This document shows positions 1 to 10,967 of a stretch of DNA of 64,000 nt, piece by piece (within the stretch, counting starts at the first letter, position 1; every line of letters begins with the position of its first letter). Below the pieces are notes generated by a model. That model was not told the origin of the DNA, ran no database searches, and saw only the letters and a list, made by a program, of their open reading frames with translations. The stretch comes from Molanna angustata. Lineage: Eukaryota > Arthropoda > Insecta > Trichoptera > Molannidae. The stretch is from positions 22,985,434 through 23,049,433 of the forward strand of contig OY754980.1 in the NCBI GenBank assembly GCA_963576475.1, given 5' to 3'. The position numbers were made by a program, and so were the translations under genes.

Positions 1-289
1 AACTGCACCCGACTACAACACCGTAATCACATTTCACTACATCGAATCGGCATAGATGATGAGGTCGAACCGAAACCGTTCCCACAGTACTTTTCATAGA
101 CTGATGGAAACGTTGGAAATAATTCAAATATGTCGCCGTCGCAACAGGCTTCGGGCACCTGTAATAAAGTCAACGATTCAATTTTGACATCCAAATTTTA
201 TTTAGTATTCAAATTAATGAGATGTTAAACATTTAACTATGCATTGACTAATATTTAAGTTGAATTGTTTGATGATGTAACCGATAAGA
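1..289. other. Unassigned sequence
   Basis: The first ~170 bases are visibly less AT-rich than what follows. Each frame I read closes quickly; the longest stretch from position 1 is about 32 codons and ends at a TAG near 98. It could be the end of an exon or of an old transposon whose rest lies outside the window. No motif was recognised. Confidence 0.3.
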
Positions 290-966
290 TTAAGGGGGGG
301 GGGACTGCTGCCAACGTACCTATTTTTCAATTTGAAATACCATCTTTATTTCTTATCAAATCGTTTTGAAAAAAACAATTTACATAGATAGTTTGGGTAT
401 TAATAAAGAAAAATATATCTTTACTTTTTGATAATGTTCTGTATAAATTCTTGTAGAAAAATAATGGCATACCCCGATTTTCAACGTTTATCTTATATTT
501 TTAATAAAATATAAGGCGTCGTTCAACATATTTTTTTTAAATTAAAGAAGGCAAAAATATCTAGAAAAATATGATGTGACGTTGCATTAATGCTTTAGGT
601 TTAGTAAATAAACCTAAAAAACATTTATTTTCCATTCAGCGCCATTGCAAAATAAAAGCTTTTTTGGTTTATTAACTTAACCAGTTGCATTAATGAAACG
701 TTACATCTTTAATTTATAAAAAAATATAAAGCTCTATACCTTATTGTTTTTTTTAGAAATTTAAGATAAATGTCTAAAATCGGGGTATGCTTATTATTTT
801 CCTATAAGAATATATACAGAACAAAATAAAAAAGTTAAGGTATATTTTTCTTTATTAATATCCTAACTAACTATGTTATTTTTTTCAAAATGATTCGTTT
901 TGTAGTAATGATGCAAATTCAAATTGAAAAAATAGGTAGGTACGTTGGCAGCAGTCACCCTCTTAA
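290..966. mobile_element. Non-autonomous TTAA-flanked DNA element (piggyBac-type MITE)
   Basis: The element lies between TTAA at 290-293 and TTAA at 963-966. Its ends are long imperfect inverted repeats of roughly 190 bp. The left arm begins with a G-run and CTGCTGCCAACGTACC, and the right arm ends GGTACGTTGGCAGCAG. The arms continue inward as far as a shared block reading ATACCCCGATTTT. TTAA target duplication is the hallmark of the piggyBac superfamily. No transposase frame lies inside, so it would need an enzyme supplied in trans. A half copy occurs at 55589-55760. Confidence is high for the structure and moderate for the superfamily. Confidence 0.85.
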
Positions 967-1238
967 ACAAAGTAAAAAATATTTAATTTTCATATGACGA
1001 TCGTTATTTTACGTTATACTTTATCAGTTGAAAAGGACCTTATCAGGAAGAAGCGACTAAAAAGGATGGAATCATAACATGTATATAAAAAAATGAGGAT
1101 ATCCTCTTCAAAGTTTTTTTCACCTAAAAAGATATTCATAAAAAATAGCATGGTTATTCATAACGATTAGTACCTACATATAGCATTATTGTTTGTTTGA
1201 AATTCATAATTGTTCAATTTTATCAAATAAATCTCGTT
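967..1238. other. AT-rich spacer
   Basis: No open frame, repeat or RNA motif was recognised between the TTAA element and the LINE insertion. Confidence 0.4.
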
Positions 1239-1529
1239 AGAATTTTACCATAATTTTTTACCATAATTGTTAGAATTTTTTCATATTTTGGCCACATTCT
1301 GCGAGGAGAAAAGTATAAATTGTTGCAACTGATAATACAAGGCAAGATTGAGGGTCGTCGTGGAGTAGGGAGAAGGCAGATGTCTTGGCTGCGCAATATC
1401 CGACAGTGGACTGGAATAACGCAGGTGGGAGAGCTGGTCCGAATGGCGCAGGACAGAGAGGCATTCTCCAGAGTGATCACCAACGTCGGGGGGACCTGAT
1501 ACGGCACACAGAGAAGAAGAATTTTACCA
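1239..1529 (+). mobile_element. 5'-truncated LINE insertion with 12-bp target duplication
   Basis: The target duplication AGAATTTTACCA flanks the insert at 1239-1250 and 1518-1529. The body ends in a short GAAGAA tail just before the right copy, as expected for target-primed reverse transcription. The 5' junction carries an extra partial repeat of the target (TTTTTACCATAATTGTTAGAATTTTT-like, 1250-1280), a small rearrangement at the truncation point. Only the last 72 codons of the reverse transcriptase survive (1281-1499). The insertion looks relatively young because the frame and the target duplication are both intact. Confidence 0.85.
1281..1499 (+). pseudogene. LINE reverse transcriptase C-terminus (fragment)
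   Basis: This is an open frame of 72 codons ending at TGA (1497-1499). It begins within the inserted LINE and has no start codon of its own, because the element is truncated at the 5' end. Visible hallmarks are FGHILRGEKYKLLQLIIQG, then GKIEGRRGVGRRQMSWLRN, then a closing EAFSRVITN block. This is the familiar tail of insect non-LTR retrotransposon polymerases, after the thumb domain, where a basic GRRxxGRRxxSWL segment precedes a W-rich end. The fragment has no catalytic palm motif and cannot be active. The clade (RTE, CR1 or Jockey-like) is not assigned. The opposite-strand frames here are shadows. Confidence 0.85.
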
Positions 1530-2342
1530 GTAGGTACAATGTGAATGTTGTCTCAATCGCTAAAACCCAAATTCGAGTTAAACCAATTGGAGCAAGAGAA
1601 GGCGACAGTCAGATTTACGTTATATATATAAAGGCTGTTTTTTTTCTGAAAAAGTATATCGCAGTTGATAACAACGATTGGATAATATGAACCCCGAGTA
1701 GTGTTGAAAATTGCCATTTCAACTCGTCAGTTATAGTAGAAAGCGTGTGAAGAATATAGCGTGATTTTTTTATATTTACTACGTAAAACTATTGAAAATC
1801 ACGCATTCCATTGACAGACACTTTGTTTGGTGGACACCCCCCGACAGACACATTTAAAGTTTAATAAATTTGTTTGTCTCTTTAATTTAAAAGTTTCTGT
1901 TGGGCATAGGTATACGTATAAATTTTGAATGTGGTCTTATAATATATTAACATAGTAGGTACCATTTATCGAAGTGTTTTATTTCGATTAAATACAAGTT
2001 GATTAAAAAATATATTCACAAAAACTTTCCCGCGCTTTCTTTTTAATTCTCCGAAAGCTAAACTGGGTCAAGAGTTTTCAGTGTAAACTTGAATGATATC
2101 GTAGGGGGTCGATTCTCCTGTGTTAAGAGATCTACTTTTTACACCGCCAGTGTGCAAAAGTTGAGATTGTCCAATTCCACTTTTTCATTTTTGAATTATT
2201 TATAAAAACGATTTTTGTTTAGGGACACATAATATATTCACTTTGTACCTGTAGTATTTTATTAATTCTAATGTATTGTTAGAAATGCATTCAGGTCGAA
2301 CGAGACAGCTGAATGTTTTATTATTATTTTATATTTTTTTTT
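1530..2342. other. AT-rich spacer
   Basis: Nothing recognised. Short frames on the plus strand stop within about 100 codons and show no domain. A short poly-T and the (TA)n run at 1621-1629 are the only simple features. Confidence 0.4.
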
Positions 2343-2440
2343 AATAATGAACATGTCCTTGTTAAACAAGTACATATACATCTTCCTACGTTCCCTAAAA
2401 TAAGCAAATAAATGCTTGTGCTCTAGGTGAATGAAATCGA
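2343..2440 (-). repeat. Dispersed ~100-bp repeat, copy A
   Basis: Read on the minus strand, this segment matches 45200-45298 on the plus strand almost base for base over about 95 bp. The shared part runs from TTCACCTA through GCACAAGCATTTATTTGC to GTTTAACAAGGACAT. Both copies give the same short peptide in one frame, but no family was recognised. Conservation at the DNA level between two loci points to a transposon fragment, not a host gene. Confidence 0.7.
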
Positions 2441-2577
2441 TGTAATATTGTTTCACTGAATTATTATTTTGAAATTATATACCTACCTATGTTTAATAGA
2501 TGGATACAGTAATTGGCGTTGTAAATCATATTATGTTGTTTTTTTTTCATTGTAAATTATTTTATAGCTGTTGTATC

Positions 2578-2609
2578 CAATAAAATAAATAAATAATAAA
2601 AAAAAAAAT
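2578..2609 (+). repeat. A-rich (AAAT)n tail
   Basis: An AATAAAATAAATAAATAATA run grades into poly-A. It resembles the 3' tail of a retroposed element on the plus strand. The coding part, if there was one, is not recognisable upstream. The same T-run read on the minus strand directly follows the tRNA-like sequence. Confidence 0.5.
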
Positions 2610-2682
2610 CGGTCGAGGCAGGATTCGAACTCGCGACCACTGGATTACTATCCCAGCGCGCTAACCGCTCTGCCATCGACCC
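2610..2682 (-). tRNA. tRNA-like sequence (probable tRNA pseudogene or SINE head)
   Basis: On the minus strand a Pol III A box (TGGCAGAGCGG) and B box (GAGTTCGAATCCT) lie at tRNA spacing. The end carries a T-run that would serve as a Pol III terminator. A cloverleaf can be drawn. The acceptor stem has six good pairs (GGTCGA/TCGACC). The anticodon stem is complete (CTGGG/TCCAG) with loop ATAGTAA, giving AGT and hence threonine if functional. The T-loop is TTCGAAT. The D stem has two mismatches and the T stem has one, so it is more likely a decayed tRNA or tRNA-derived retroposon head than a working gene. Confidence 0.6.
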
Positions 2683-3783
2683 ATGTTACACATTCATATT
2701 TTCTAAATCCAAAATTAAAGTTTTATAAATGGCTTTTCATTATCTAATGCATTTTCTACTCATATTTGCTATTTTTTTTTCGAGTCCTTTTTTATACCCT
2801 GTCGGTAATGACACGTTATATGCGAACAAAATGCTCTACAAAAATGGTACAGTTTAATGGTACAAAATAATTTTAATTGCAATGAGATGTATTAATATTA
2901 CCAGTTTAAACTATACAATAGTATGCACGATGTAATAATTATCATTATTATATCTCGAGTTGGATCTTCGCGAAGAATACGCATATCCATAAGTTATTTT
3001 AATGTTCAAAGTTGGATAATAAAGATAAATTAATTCCGAACAGAGAACACTCTCAAACATAGAGAAGTGAGTAAGGAAGTTATAATATGTATGTAAAAGT
3101 CCAAACCTAACTGACTGACTACTTAATATGATGCTGATGATGTACGCGATGATGAATTATCGCAATTATGAAAATACCGACAGTTTGAACATTGAACATA
3201 TCGCGTTCAACTGAAACTATAATGACTATCTCAAGAACCTATTGTAGGTGGTAGTTTGAAAGTTAGTACCGCCGCGCCGTTTATATGGTTCATGGTTAAG
3301 ATACATTGGAAGCCATTAATTATGATTATTAGTAGTGGTGCCATTATTTCCAGAAATCAATACGGGACATTTCACTTTCAATGTCCAAGACGTACATATA
3401 TACGCACCATTTCAACAATGTATAAATAACTAATGTATGTAATGTAGAAAGACAAATCACGCATTTCGTTTACATTATGATATTCAAAAAAATTCTCACA
3501 GTATACCTAAAGGTGGAAGAACTTGAATATTTTGACCAATATTCATTTACATAACATCGATAGTCAAAACATCAGAATCTCTACTATTAGCTTGATACCA
3601 TTCATCATTTTCACTACAATTATCGAGCTAAAATAAGAGATCACGTTATATTTTTCTGATAATTTTTCTTTTCTGTTTTATGATTAATTATTTCTGTTAC
3701 TTATTTAACCCAAATTGGAAATGTAGTGCCTCAGAACAGCCTTGTCTAGTAAGGCAGTAAATTTCCAAATAAGAACAATTATA
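2683..3783. other. AT-rich spacer
   Basis: No gene, RNA or repeat was recognised in this stretch. Confidence 0.4.
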
Positions 3784-3970
3784 CATAGTCAGTGTTATTT
3801 ATAAAAATAAATTTGGTTCAAAAGAACCCGGTTCAAAGTCTTATTCTGAAATTCAAATATTCTTATACAATAATTATTTATTCTTATACGAGAATATTTG
3901 AATTTCAGAATAAGACTTTGAACCGGGTTCATTTGAACCAAATTTATTTTTATAAATAACACTGAGTATG
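3784..3970. repeat. Foldback element (long inverted repeat)
   Basis: Two arms of about 80-85 bp face each other across a ~15-bp spacer around 3871-3885. Corresponding points are CAGTGTTATTTATAAAAATA at 3790 and TATTTTTATAAATAACACTG ending at 3964. The arms contain AACCCGGTTC and TCAGAATAAGACTT. The near-perfect pairing suggests a recent MITE or foldback transposon. No target duplication was resolved and no coding capacity is present. Confidence 0.85.
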
Positions 3971-5558
3971 TTTATAATAAGTATTTTTAAAATATAGTTA
4001 ATTTTTTGTTATTGTTATATAAAATATGTGTAAATAATAAAAATAAATAATTTCATTTCTTGAAAGGTGTTGTGTAGAACAAGTGCATAGGATGGGTCGT
4101 CCATGTATGGAGAATTTCGTTTTATAACATATCGTACCAAATGGGTTTAAATATTGCGCAAGAATATTAAGATTGTAACTGGATTTTTAATTATCAGATT
4201 CAAAAGTACCTACTTTTGGCCCTCTACTGATACTTGAAGCTAGATTTCCAGGATGTTTTTAGGAAAAAAAAGATTTATTTTGGATGTTTGAAATTTCTTG
4301 ATTTTTCCAAACTATATAATTGACGTTTTATTGCGAGTAGAGAATTTTATAATTAAAAACATACCTCCGATCAAATTAACGATTACAGCGCGGCTGACAG
4401 GTCTCCCGGAATTGACCAACATCTACTCATTTTATAATCAACGATTGGCGCGTGACACACTAGAACAACACGAACTAATGCACTTAAAATGACATATTTA
4501 ATATAACTACTGCATTCTACGTAAAGCAAAGGCCATAATAATTATTTTCATATTTTTAAATTTGCGGTAAAAAAATAAAAAAAATACTATTTTGAAAACA
4601 TTGACCTCTGGTAGAGGGCCAACACTAGCGTAGAATATATTTTTTATAATTTTTTAGATTATCAGTATTCAATAAGCAACTTCTAAGACTCTTTAAAAAT
4701 GTACCGCCCAGCCTAATGTGCAAAACATTCTGTGTCTTCAATAGATTTTCCCTATTTAGCGTTTAATCTTGAAAACACATCAGTACTTCCATCTCTGTTA
4801 AGACCGCCGAAGTTCCTGATCGCTTGCTTCTTCTTTTCCTTAGCAATTGCCCCACATGATGGTGGAGGCATCCCTCGCGGTAACTCCTCTATTTAGCGAA
4901 TCCTGTCTCATCACTTTTTCCTATCTGCGCTTTGGTTTCTTCCTGGATCTTCTATTTGGCACATTTAAATTTTGGGCTATGTATTGGTTGTTTTCTACTA
5001 ACATGTCAATACCACCTTAATCTGTTTCCTTGGAGCTTTTCGGATATATCGCGTACTCCTTGGCTTCCAACCACATCGCACAGTCATTTTCATCACAGTT
5101 ACCTGGACGGCACGACAATTAGTGGGCGAGCAGGCTTGTAAGTAACCCGCTGTTCGGGGGATTTGGGGCTTAATTAACCTAAAACAAAAATCGTTGTTTG
5201 CAAGTTTATTACAAGCCGAGATCTGTTATTCCAACTGTTAATATAAAGACAGTCACTAACTTGAGACGTATCTTTCTATCTTCACAGCTAGGAACAGCAC
5301 CGACGTTTATTATCCTTGCTCACAGGGGGAAGGATCTACAGTCGTATTACAGAACAGGATCTGGTTACAAGTAGTAGCACACAGCACCAAAAATACGTGA
5401 TAAATATGCGAACCGCGGGTGATCAATTCAACCCGCTGAAGTCGAACGCAAAACTGCATAGATCTGCCCTACGTGTGTGTTCGGAAGTCAAAATAAATCA
5501 CAAATTAATGACCGTCCATTCCATAAATGGCAGACCTCGATTAAATAGAAGGCTTGCT
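3971..5558. other. Spacer without recognised genes
   Basis: Most is AT-rich. Around 4800-5110 the sequence is less AT-rich but gives no convincing protein. A weak pair of inverted GGCCCTCTAC motifs at about 4217 and 4615 was noted but is not sufficient to call an element. Confidence 0.35.
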
Positions 5559-5880
5559 AGTAACATTATAATTACTCGGGTCACAACGTGGAGTGGCGTA
5601 CGTGGAAGTCACTATACAGACTGATGACGGGCGTTGGGAGAACGTTGGATAACTTGTCTACATGGGGCTTCCTGCAACAGGGAATACCAAAGACATGTGA
5701 CTGTGGAGAGCAGCAGACCACCGCATATCTGTGCAGATGCGAGCTGCCCCTCAAGTCCAGTCAACTGCACCACGCACGATCTTATGGTGGGCAATGATTG
5801 TGCTATTGACGTTGCTAGGCACTGGCAGAAGATTATTTAAATGCGTTGCTGTCACGATAGAAGAAGAAGTAACATTATAA
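5559..5880 (+). mobile_element. 5'-truncated LINE insertion with 13-bp target duplication
   Basis: AGTAACATTATAA occurs exactly at 5559-5571 and again at 5868-5880, flanking the insert. The insert ends in a GAAGAAGA tail immediately before the right-hand copy. This is a clean target-primed insertion signature. The body carries only the C-terminal end of the polymerase, interrupted by one frameshift. Confidence 0.9.
5576..5840 (+). pseudogene. LINE reverse transcriptase C-terminus, frameshifted
   Basis: The first frame gives a block like WRTWKSLYRLMTGVGR followed by NLSTWGF and a CDCGEQQTT zinc-knuckle-like segment. This is the conserved end of Jockey- or CR1-like insect LINEs, where WKxLNRLRxGVGR, KWGF, CDCGExQT and a final DLMxGNxxAIDVARxW segment occur in order. 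Around 5720-5760 the reading must shift into another frame to continue through DLMVGNDCAIDVARHW to the TAA at 5838-5840. The fragment lacks all catalytic motifs. The opposite-strand frame is a shadow. Family resemblance is from memory of the motif order, not from a search. Confidence 0.8.
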
Positions 5881-6180
5881 ATAAAAAATAAATAAAAATA
5901 ATATTTATTACTGCCCAACCAATTAGTTTTGCAGAAACATACACATCATCGCGCCATGTCACTTTTTTATCTTGGCACGTATCCATTGCCTCATCAATAA
6001 TCATGCATCGTGTCATACATGTTCGTCTGTTGTTCAAGCTACATACTCACATTTCACTCTTTCAGAATGTCGTTGACATGATCGAGTCATATTTTTCTTA
6101 GAAGGCCCCGTTCTCTCATTCCATTCCTGTCCGTTTTTTTATATTTTCTTCGTCAGGCGTTTCTCATTCCTTATCACAGA
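5881..6180 (-). repeat. Dispersed repeat, copy A
   Basis: The minus-strand translation of part of this segment (NRRTCMTRCMIIDEA) resembles the minus-strand translation at 15983-16300 (NRKSCMRRCMDVNEA). The plus-strand DNA is alike too: GCATCGTGTCATACATGTTCGTCTG here, GCATCTTCTCATACACGATTTTCTG there. It is an old, diverged dispersed repeat of unknown class. Confidence 0.5.
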
Positions 6181-6709
6181 AACACTATCAACACAGTATG
6201 TCTTATTTTGTCAAAATTGTGGGACGCGATAGCCGAAAACGGTGAGTCCCATATGGCATTCCTCATAGGGAAGTATGGCAACCCTGATTACTTACATGTA
6301 AAGTGTTGAACATTGGTTTACTTAACGTGGAACTCGATTTTGATGTTCTTAGATAATTATCACTATGGAGATCAGTAAACACGGTATGTATTAGATTTAT
6401 AAGAATTGATATGAGAAAAGTTGAAGTATGCTTCAAGTATAAGATACATCTTATTCTATTGTGCAAATTAACAAGATTACTTAAAGGGATTATGATTATG
6501 TAAAACAATTATTTCAGATACCAACGTAATAAACTGAAATTTCTGTTCCAAAAATAGCTCTTACACTCCACTACGGAATAATGATTCGCAATTTTAATGT
6601 AATCTTCAGTGGATATCTCAAGAAATAATATTTTGAGATTATGTTAAGATGATGTTTTTATTTTTATTTATCTATCGCATATATTATTTATTTAATCGCT
6701 TATAACGTA

Positions 6710-7487
6710 AAGTCTGATTTTTTTTAAAGTGCCAATTCTATACATAAACAAAAAAAAATGCATGGTATTTACGCATGTAAATGTATTAGTAGACTCGTGG
6801 TTGCTGATTGGTTTACACCATTTGGTGTCCTTAACAACAAACATCAACAAACCCGACAGTACGTATCTATCTCTCGAAGTGAGTGCACGTTTGATTTTTT
6901 ATGGTGACCATGTGTTCTAAATTAAGAATTTAATTGTATTTATTTTTATAACTTATGTATTTTATTTTTTGTTTAATATCGATATATAATTATTATTATA
7001 AACATGTGTTATCACCGTCTTAGTATAGAATAAGTGTCCATTATTTATTTGTATTAGTTACATAGATATATTATTTATGTATGTGTGTTTGCCTCAATGA
7101 ACTATTATGTAAATATTTTGTATAATATAATTTATTATTTTGTAAAATAATATGTAACTGTTTATTATTATAAGGATTAATTACTTCATTATGTATTCTT
7201 TTATTTTCCTAATAAAAAGTATCAAATAAATATTTTGTTTAAAAATTACTTTCCCAGGAGATGCCCATTAACATTTGCAGAAAAAACCTAATAATATAGA
7301 CTCATTAAAGCCGCATGGTACCGGGAGTAAGAATAGGTATGAAAAGATTTGAAGGTTTTGAAGATATATGCATGTGAAAGTTACAACCGTTTTGTATCAT
7401 GAAATGATAAAAAAATCCCATAATATTTTTTTTCTTTTACACCATGGTCACCCTATGAGCTTTGGCACTCTTACAAAAATCAGACTT
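6710..7487. mobile_element. Non-autonomous TA-flanked DNA element
   Basis: The element lies between TA at 6708-6709 and TA at 7488-7489. Its ends are inverted repeats of about 30 bp: AAGTCTGATTTTT...AAGTGCCAA at the left, and TTGGCACTC...AAAAATCAGACTT at the right. TA target duplication fits the Tc1/mariner superfamily. The interior is very AT-rich and has no transposase frame. The 63-codon frame at 6729-6920 is accidental. Confidence 0.75.
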
Positions 7488-8386
7488 TACATATGTGCGG
7501 TATAATATCGTGCAATTTAATTTTCTATCACCTTATTATATAAAAGTTAATTACGTATCATATAAAAGCGCACTTCGTGGTTATGTTCATGTGATTACAT
7601 TTAGTATTGATATGCATTCAAAAATTTTTTTCTAGTTTTGTAATTTGAAGGAATGTTATTTCTGATAAATCTGCACAAACCGTTAAAAATAAGTGTGTTT
7701 TGTTTCAAATTAGTAAAGAAGGCATGTTTCATTCATTTAAATTATTTTCTTTTACAATTTATTATTTATTTTTAAATGTGAGATTACAGGAAATTAATTT
7801 AGAATATGGAAAGACATTTTGAATTTATTAAATTGACATTCGTACCAACATTAACACGAAGAGCGATTTTAAGTGAAACGCACTCCACTTACCTACTTTA
7901 ATTTCATTTAGCTTCGAATATCGCATGTGTAAAGTGTATTGAGTTTAAATTTGATTAGTTTTTCATGGAAAATGGTTAATTACCTTCTCTATGATTTTAT
8001 CAGGTAGATAGGTATATAAACTTGGGTAGATTTTCATAGAAAATGGAAAATTTCTTATCTATCATTTATCTGTCAAAACTTTCAAGATGTTCTCAAGTTC
8101 TGGAAAGGATTGGTAGTTTTTAATTTCGTTTGAAATGACGTTGGTAGGTATATTAAATGAAGAGATTCTATTAAAAAGATTTTCTCTGTTTAATCTTAAT
8201 TGAAAATATAATCTATGTACTTCATATTGATATTATAATTTATTATATACCTACCTACCATTTTAAAATTAATGATTACTATAAAAAAAAATCATAGCTA
8301 TACAATGTTCCATATTCAATAATTAATTGCCTTGAATTGGAAACGTATTAGCAGGAACAGTTTGCGTTGCTAAACCGTGTGCATTT
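7488..8386. other. AT-rich spacer
   Basis: No gene, RNA or clear repeat was recognised. Confidence 0.4.
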
Positions 8387-8671
8387 GGAGGACACGTGCC
8401 TTGAATTCAACACGAGTTTTTAAGTGCATTAGCGCAACAAACTAGTGCCTAATTCGAGGCAGTACTTGCCTCCTAATAAACACGGAAAGGTAAATACGCA
8501 GCCCGGTATACGCAAGTGTTAGTGAGGCTACAGAATGGCGCGGTACTGTGACCAGGGAGCGTATTTACGTTTCCGTTTTGATTAGGAGGCAAGTACTGCC
8601 TCGAATTAGGCACTAGTTTGTAGTGCTAATGCACTTAAAAACTCGTGATGAATTCGAGGCACGTGTCCTCC
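8387..8671. repeat. Foldback element (long inverted repeat)
   Basis: Left arm GGAGGACACGTGCC... (8387 onward) is matched by right arm ...GGCACGTGTCCTCC (ending 8671). Each arm is about 100 bp and includes CTAATTCGAGGCAGTACTTG on the left and its complement on the right. The central ~85 bp is unpaired. No frame of interest lies inside. It is interpreted as a MITE or foldback; the target duplication was not resolved. Confidence 0.85.
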
Positions 8672-8775
8672 AGTCGCCTGCATTTATATTTATCATCTCA
8701 ACGAGCTTCTTCCAAAACATTAAAATAAGCTGCAGATTTGTTAAAATTTGATAGTTATATTATTTTATTTTATAT

Positions 8776-8833
8776 CCATGATATGGGTGATCATGAGAGT
8801 TTTGATTCCATCGTTTGACGGGACTTGCCCCCC
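8776..8833. repeat. Solo arm related to the foldback at 48652-48832
   Basis: CATGATATGGGTGATCATGAGAG... through GGGACTTGCCCCCC matches the right arm of the 48652-48832 foldback with scattered changes. The opposite arm is missing, so this is a half element. Confidence 0.6.
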
Positions 8834-9452
8834 ATAACTAAGCCAAAGGGTTTGATGATGGGGAATCAATTAGCGTAGTATATGCGGAATGTATGATAGA
8901 TAAAATTACTACATCATACATTTATCTTTCTTTACATACATTCATTTTTAAGTCAGTTTTTTTATAAGAAAGATTAGGGGAGACATGGGTTTATGGGAGC
9001 TAGCGGGTAATGGGAGCTAGTACAATATCCATGCACAGGAATGTACTAGTCTCGCAGAAACGATGATCGCCCTTAGCCGGCTTAGTATCGTCCTTATAGT
9101 GGTGATGAGAAGAAGTTTGTTTCGTGTGTCATCGTTATAAAAAAATATCAAATCTGGCAACCAAAGTAAGTACCTGGATATTTATCATTGTGTTGTATTT
9201 AGTGTTTATTAAATGCTAAGTTTAGTATATTTGACGATAGAAGTGGAAGATAGATAATTCAGCAATGCTTGTTTGTGTTAGGTTTATTGATTTGGGGTGT
9301 ATAACATTCGGGTTATGGGAGCTAGAAGCGCTCCCATTGCCCCGCTATGGTTACTATTATCCCTTATGTAAAATTTTATTCTAATACTATGGTATTTAAT
9401 TTTTTAGATGCCATGAACTAGAATTTGAACCACATCAAAGGCCAGTTGGACC

Positions 9453-9888
9453 ATGGAAACGTTAGAAAGCACTATTGATTTTATACGAAAGGAGGGAAAA
9501 TCAGTAAATAAAGTGGCAAAGCAGTTTAATATATCCTATAGTACGCTGAAGGAACGGTACAGCTCCCCCCCCTAGACAACGTGTCATTTAGCTCAAGAAA
9601 AGATGTCTGGAAGTGACCGTTGTCACGTGACTGGCAACTGTCACTTCCATACATTCAGTTATACTTTGTTGTTTCTGTTCTTAAGCTAAATGACACGTTG
9701 TCTAGGGGGGCTGGTTAGCAAATACTAATGATATTACTTACAATCGATCTCCGCTGCTTGGGAGAAAAGTTCCATTCTCTAGTGAACAGGAACAGATACT
9801 TGCGAATCATATCCTTGATATGTCTTATGTGTTTTATGGTTTAACAAGCAGCCAACTGCGTAAAATATGTTATACTAGTATTATCTGA
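9453..9888 (+). pseudogene. pogo/Tigger-like transposase N-terminus, interrupted
   Basis: An ATG at 9453 opens 37 codons (to 9563) that form a psq-type helix-turn-helix. Key strings are TIDFIRKEGKSVNKVAKQF and NISYSTLKERY, in which VNKVAKQFNISYSTL is the two-helix DNA-recognition core. Frame is lost in the inserted foldback (9561-9712) and resumes at 9712. From there it reads SPLLGRKVPFSSEQEQILAN and DMSYVFYGLTSSQLRKICY, the second DNA-binding segment that follows the psq domain in this family, and ends at TGA (9886-9888). There is no DDE domain. In this family the protein cuts and pastes DNA in the nucleus; this copy is dead. Confidence 0.8.
9561..9712. repeat. Foldback element inside the transposase remnant
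   Basis: Arms of about 30 bp (AGCTCCCCCCCCTAGACAAC at the left; GTTGTCTAGGGGGGCT at the right) enclose a core with a second short inverted pair (GGAAGTGAC/GTCACTTCC). It lies between the two parts of the helix-turn-helix coding region, so it inserted after the host transposon. The target duplication is ambiguous (CT at most). Confidence 0.85.
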
Positions 9889-10237
9889 AAAATTTGCTTT
9901 ATTTTTGTTGATTAATTTATATTTGTGACATGTTTTAGATTCTATTGTGTTACCAAAGTAGGCTTAAATTGGTTTAGTATTATGCGATGGCTCTCATTAC
10001 ACATATGAAGGGTTTTTGGCTCCCATTACCCGATGTGTTGGGTAATGGGAGGGAAGGTAACCTTTTGGTAAAACGTGATTTTCATCAACTAAGAGTTGGT
10101 CTTTAAATATTTTGTTAGTAATTTTTGAAAGACAAATAACCAATAGACTGATTAGTGTCAAAAAATACATGATTAGCACATAAACTCGAATTTTTTTCAA
10201 CTTTCCCTTACATGGCTCCAATTCCCCCATCCTCCCC

Positions 10238-10967
10238 TTTAATATGTAGGTATTAAAATAAAATCGATATTTTTTATATTATAATATAATATGTATTTGA
10301 TATCAAATTAATAGTTTATGGTATTATTCTTTTCAAGGAGACTTGTATCCGTGTTTGATTTATATAGCGGATGTTTAAATTTACATGTTTAGCAATTTCA
10401 CTCTAGATTTGTTTAAATTAGATTTGACCAATAAAAAAATTCCCAGGCCCTCTTTAACGTGGGTAGGTACCTACGCAAGACGAATCGTTATGGTTGAATT
10501 ATAAAAATGAAAAACTTTTTTATGATAAACATGAAATATCGTCCGTGTATAACTTTGAATTGTATTACAGAACAAAGCCTCAGAGTCTGTAAATTTTTAA
10601 TGCATTTTTTTGTTAAATATTATGGAAAAATACGACCAGATTTTACAAGGCATTAAAATTAAATGACTTTATTTATGCTCATGTTTTTTTTGTTTCTAGA
10701 ATGCTAATTGTATGAAAAGGAATGTACATTTATTTTAAATATTTATATTCGATATACATTAACTTATCTTATAATATATTTAAAAAAATACAAATGAGGC
10801 CCTCATCAATACCCATTTATCTTTTTTTTACTGTGTGCATTATTTGTGGGTTATTGCCAACTTTATACTCCTCACAACCAAGTCCCTTCACAAAGTATTA
10901 TAATTATGATTATGGAAAATTTTCAGCATTTTCATGAAATGAGTTTGTTTGATTATTTTTGATTTAT
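10238..10967. other. AT-rich spacer
   Basis: No gene or repeat was recognised. The 71-codon frame at 10722-10937 is hydrophobic and AT-driven and shows no domain. Confidence 0.4.

Larger units (their letters stand above)
8977..10237 (+). mobile_element. Deleted pogo-like DNA transposon (remnant A)
   Basis: The left end GGGGAGACATGGG (after TA at 8975-8976) is inverted at the right end as CCCCCATCCTCCCC (ending 10237). Subterminal TAATGGGAGC-type motifs recur at both ends. Inside, only the N-terminal part of a pogo/Tigger-like transposase survives, and that is split by a 152-bp foldback. The DDE catalytic region is absent. The right flank reads TTTAA, so the TA duplication is not clean on that side. 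A second pogo-like remnant lies 1.9 kb downstream. Confidence 0.7.

Noticed and set aside
4217..4623. Possible element with inverted GGCCCTCTAC ends
   Set aside because: Only ~11 bp pair, no target duplication is visible, and the interior gives no support.
10722..10937. 71-codon hydrophobic frame
   Set aside because: Composition is explained by AT-rich DNA; there is no signal or domain that I can defend.
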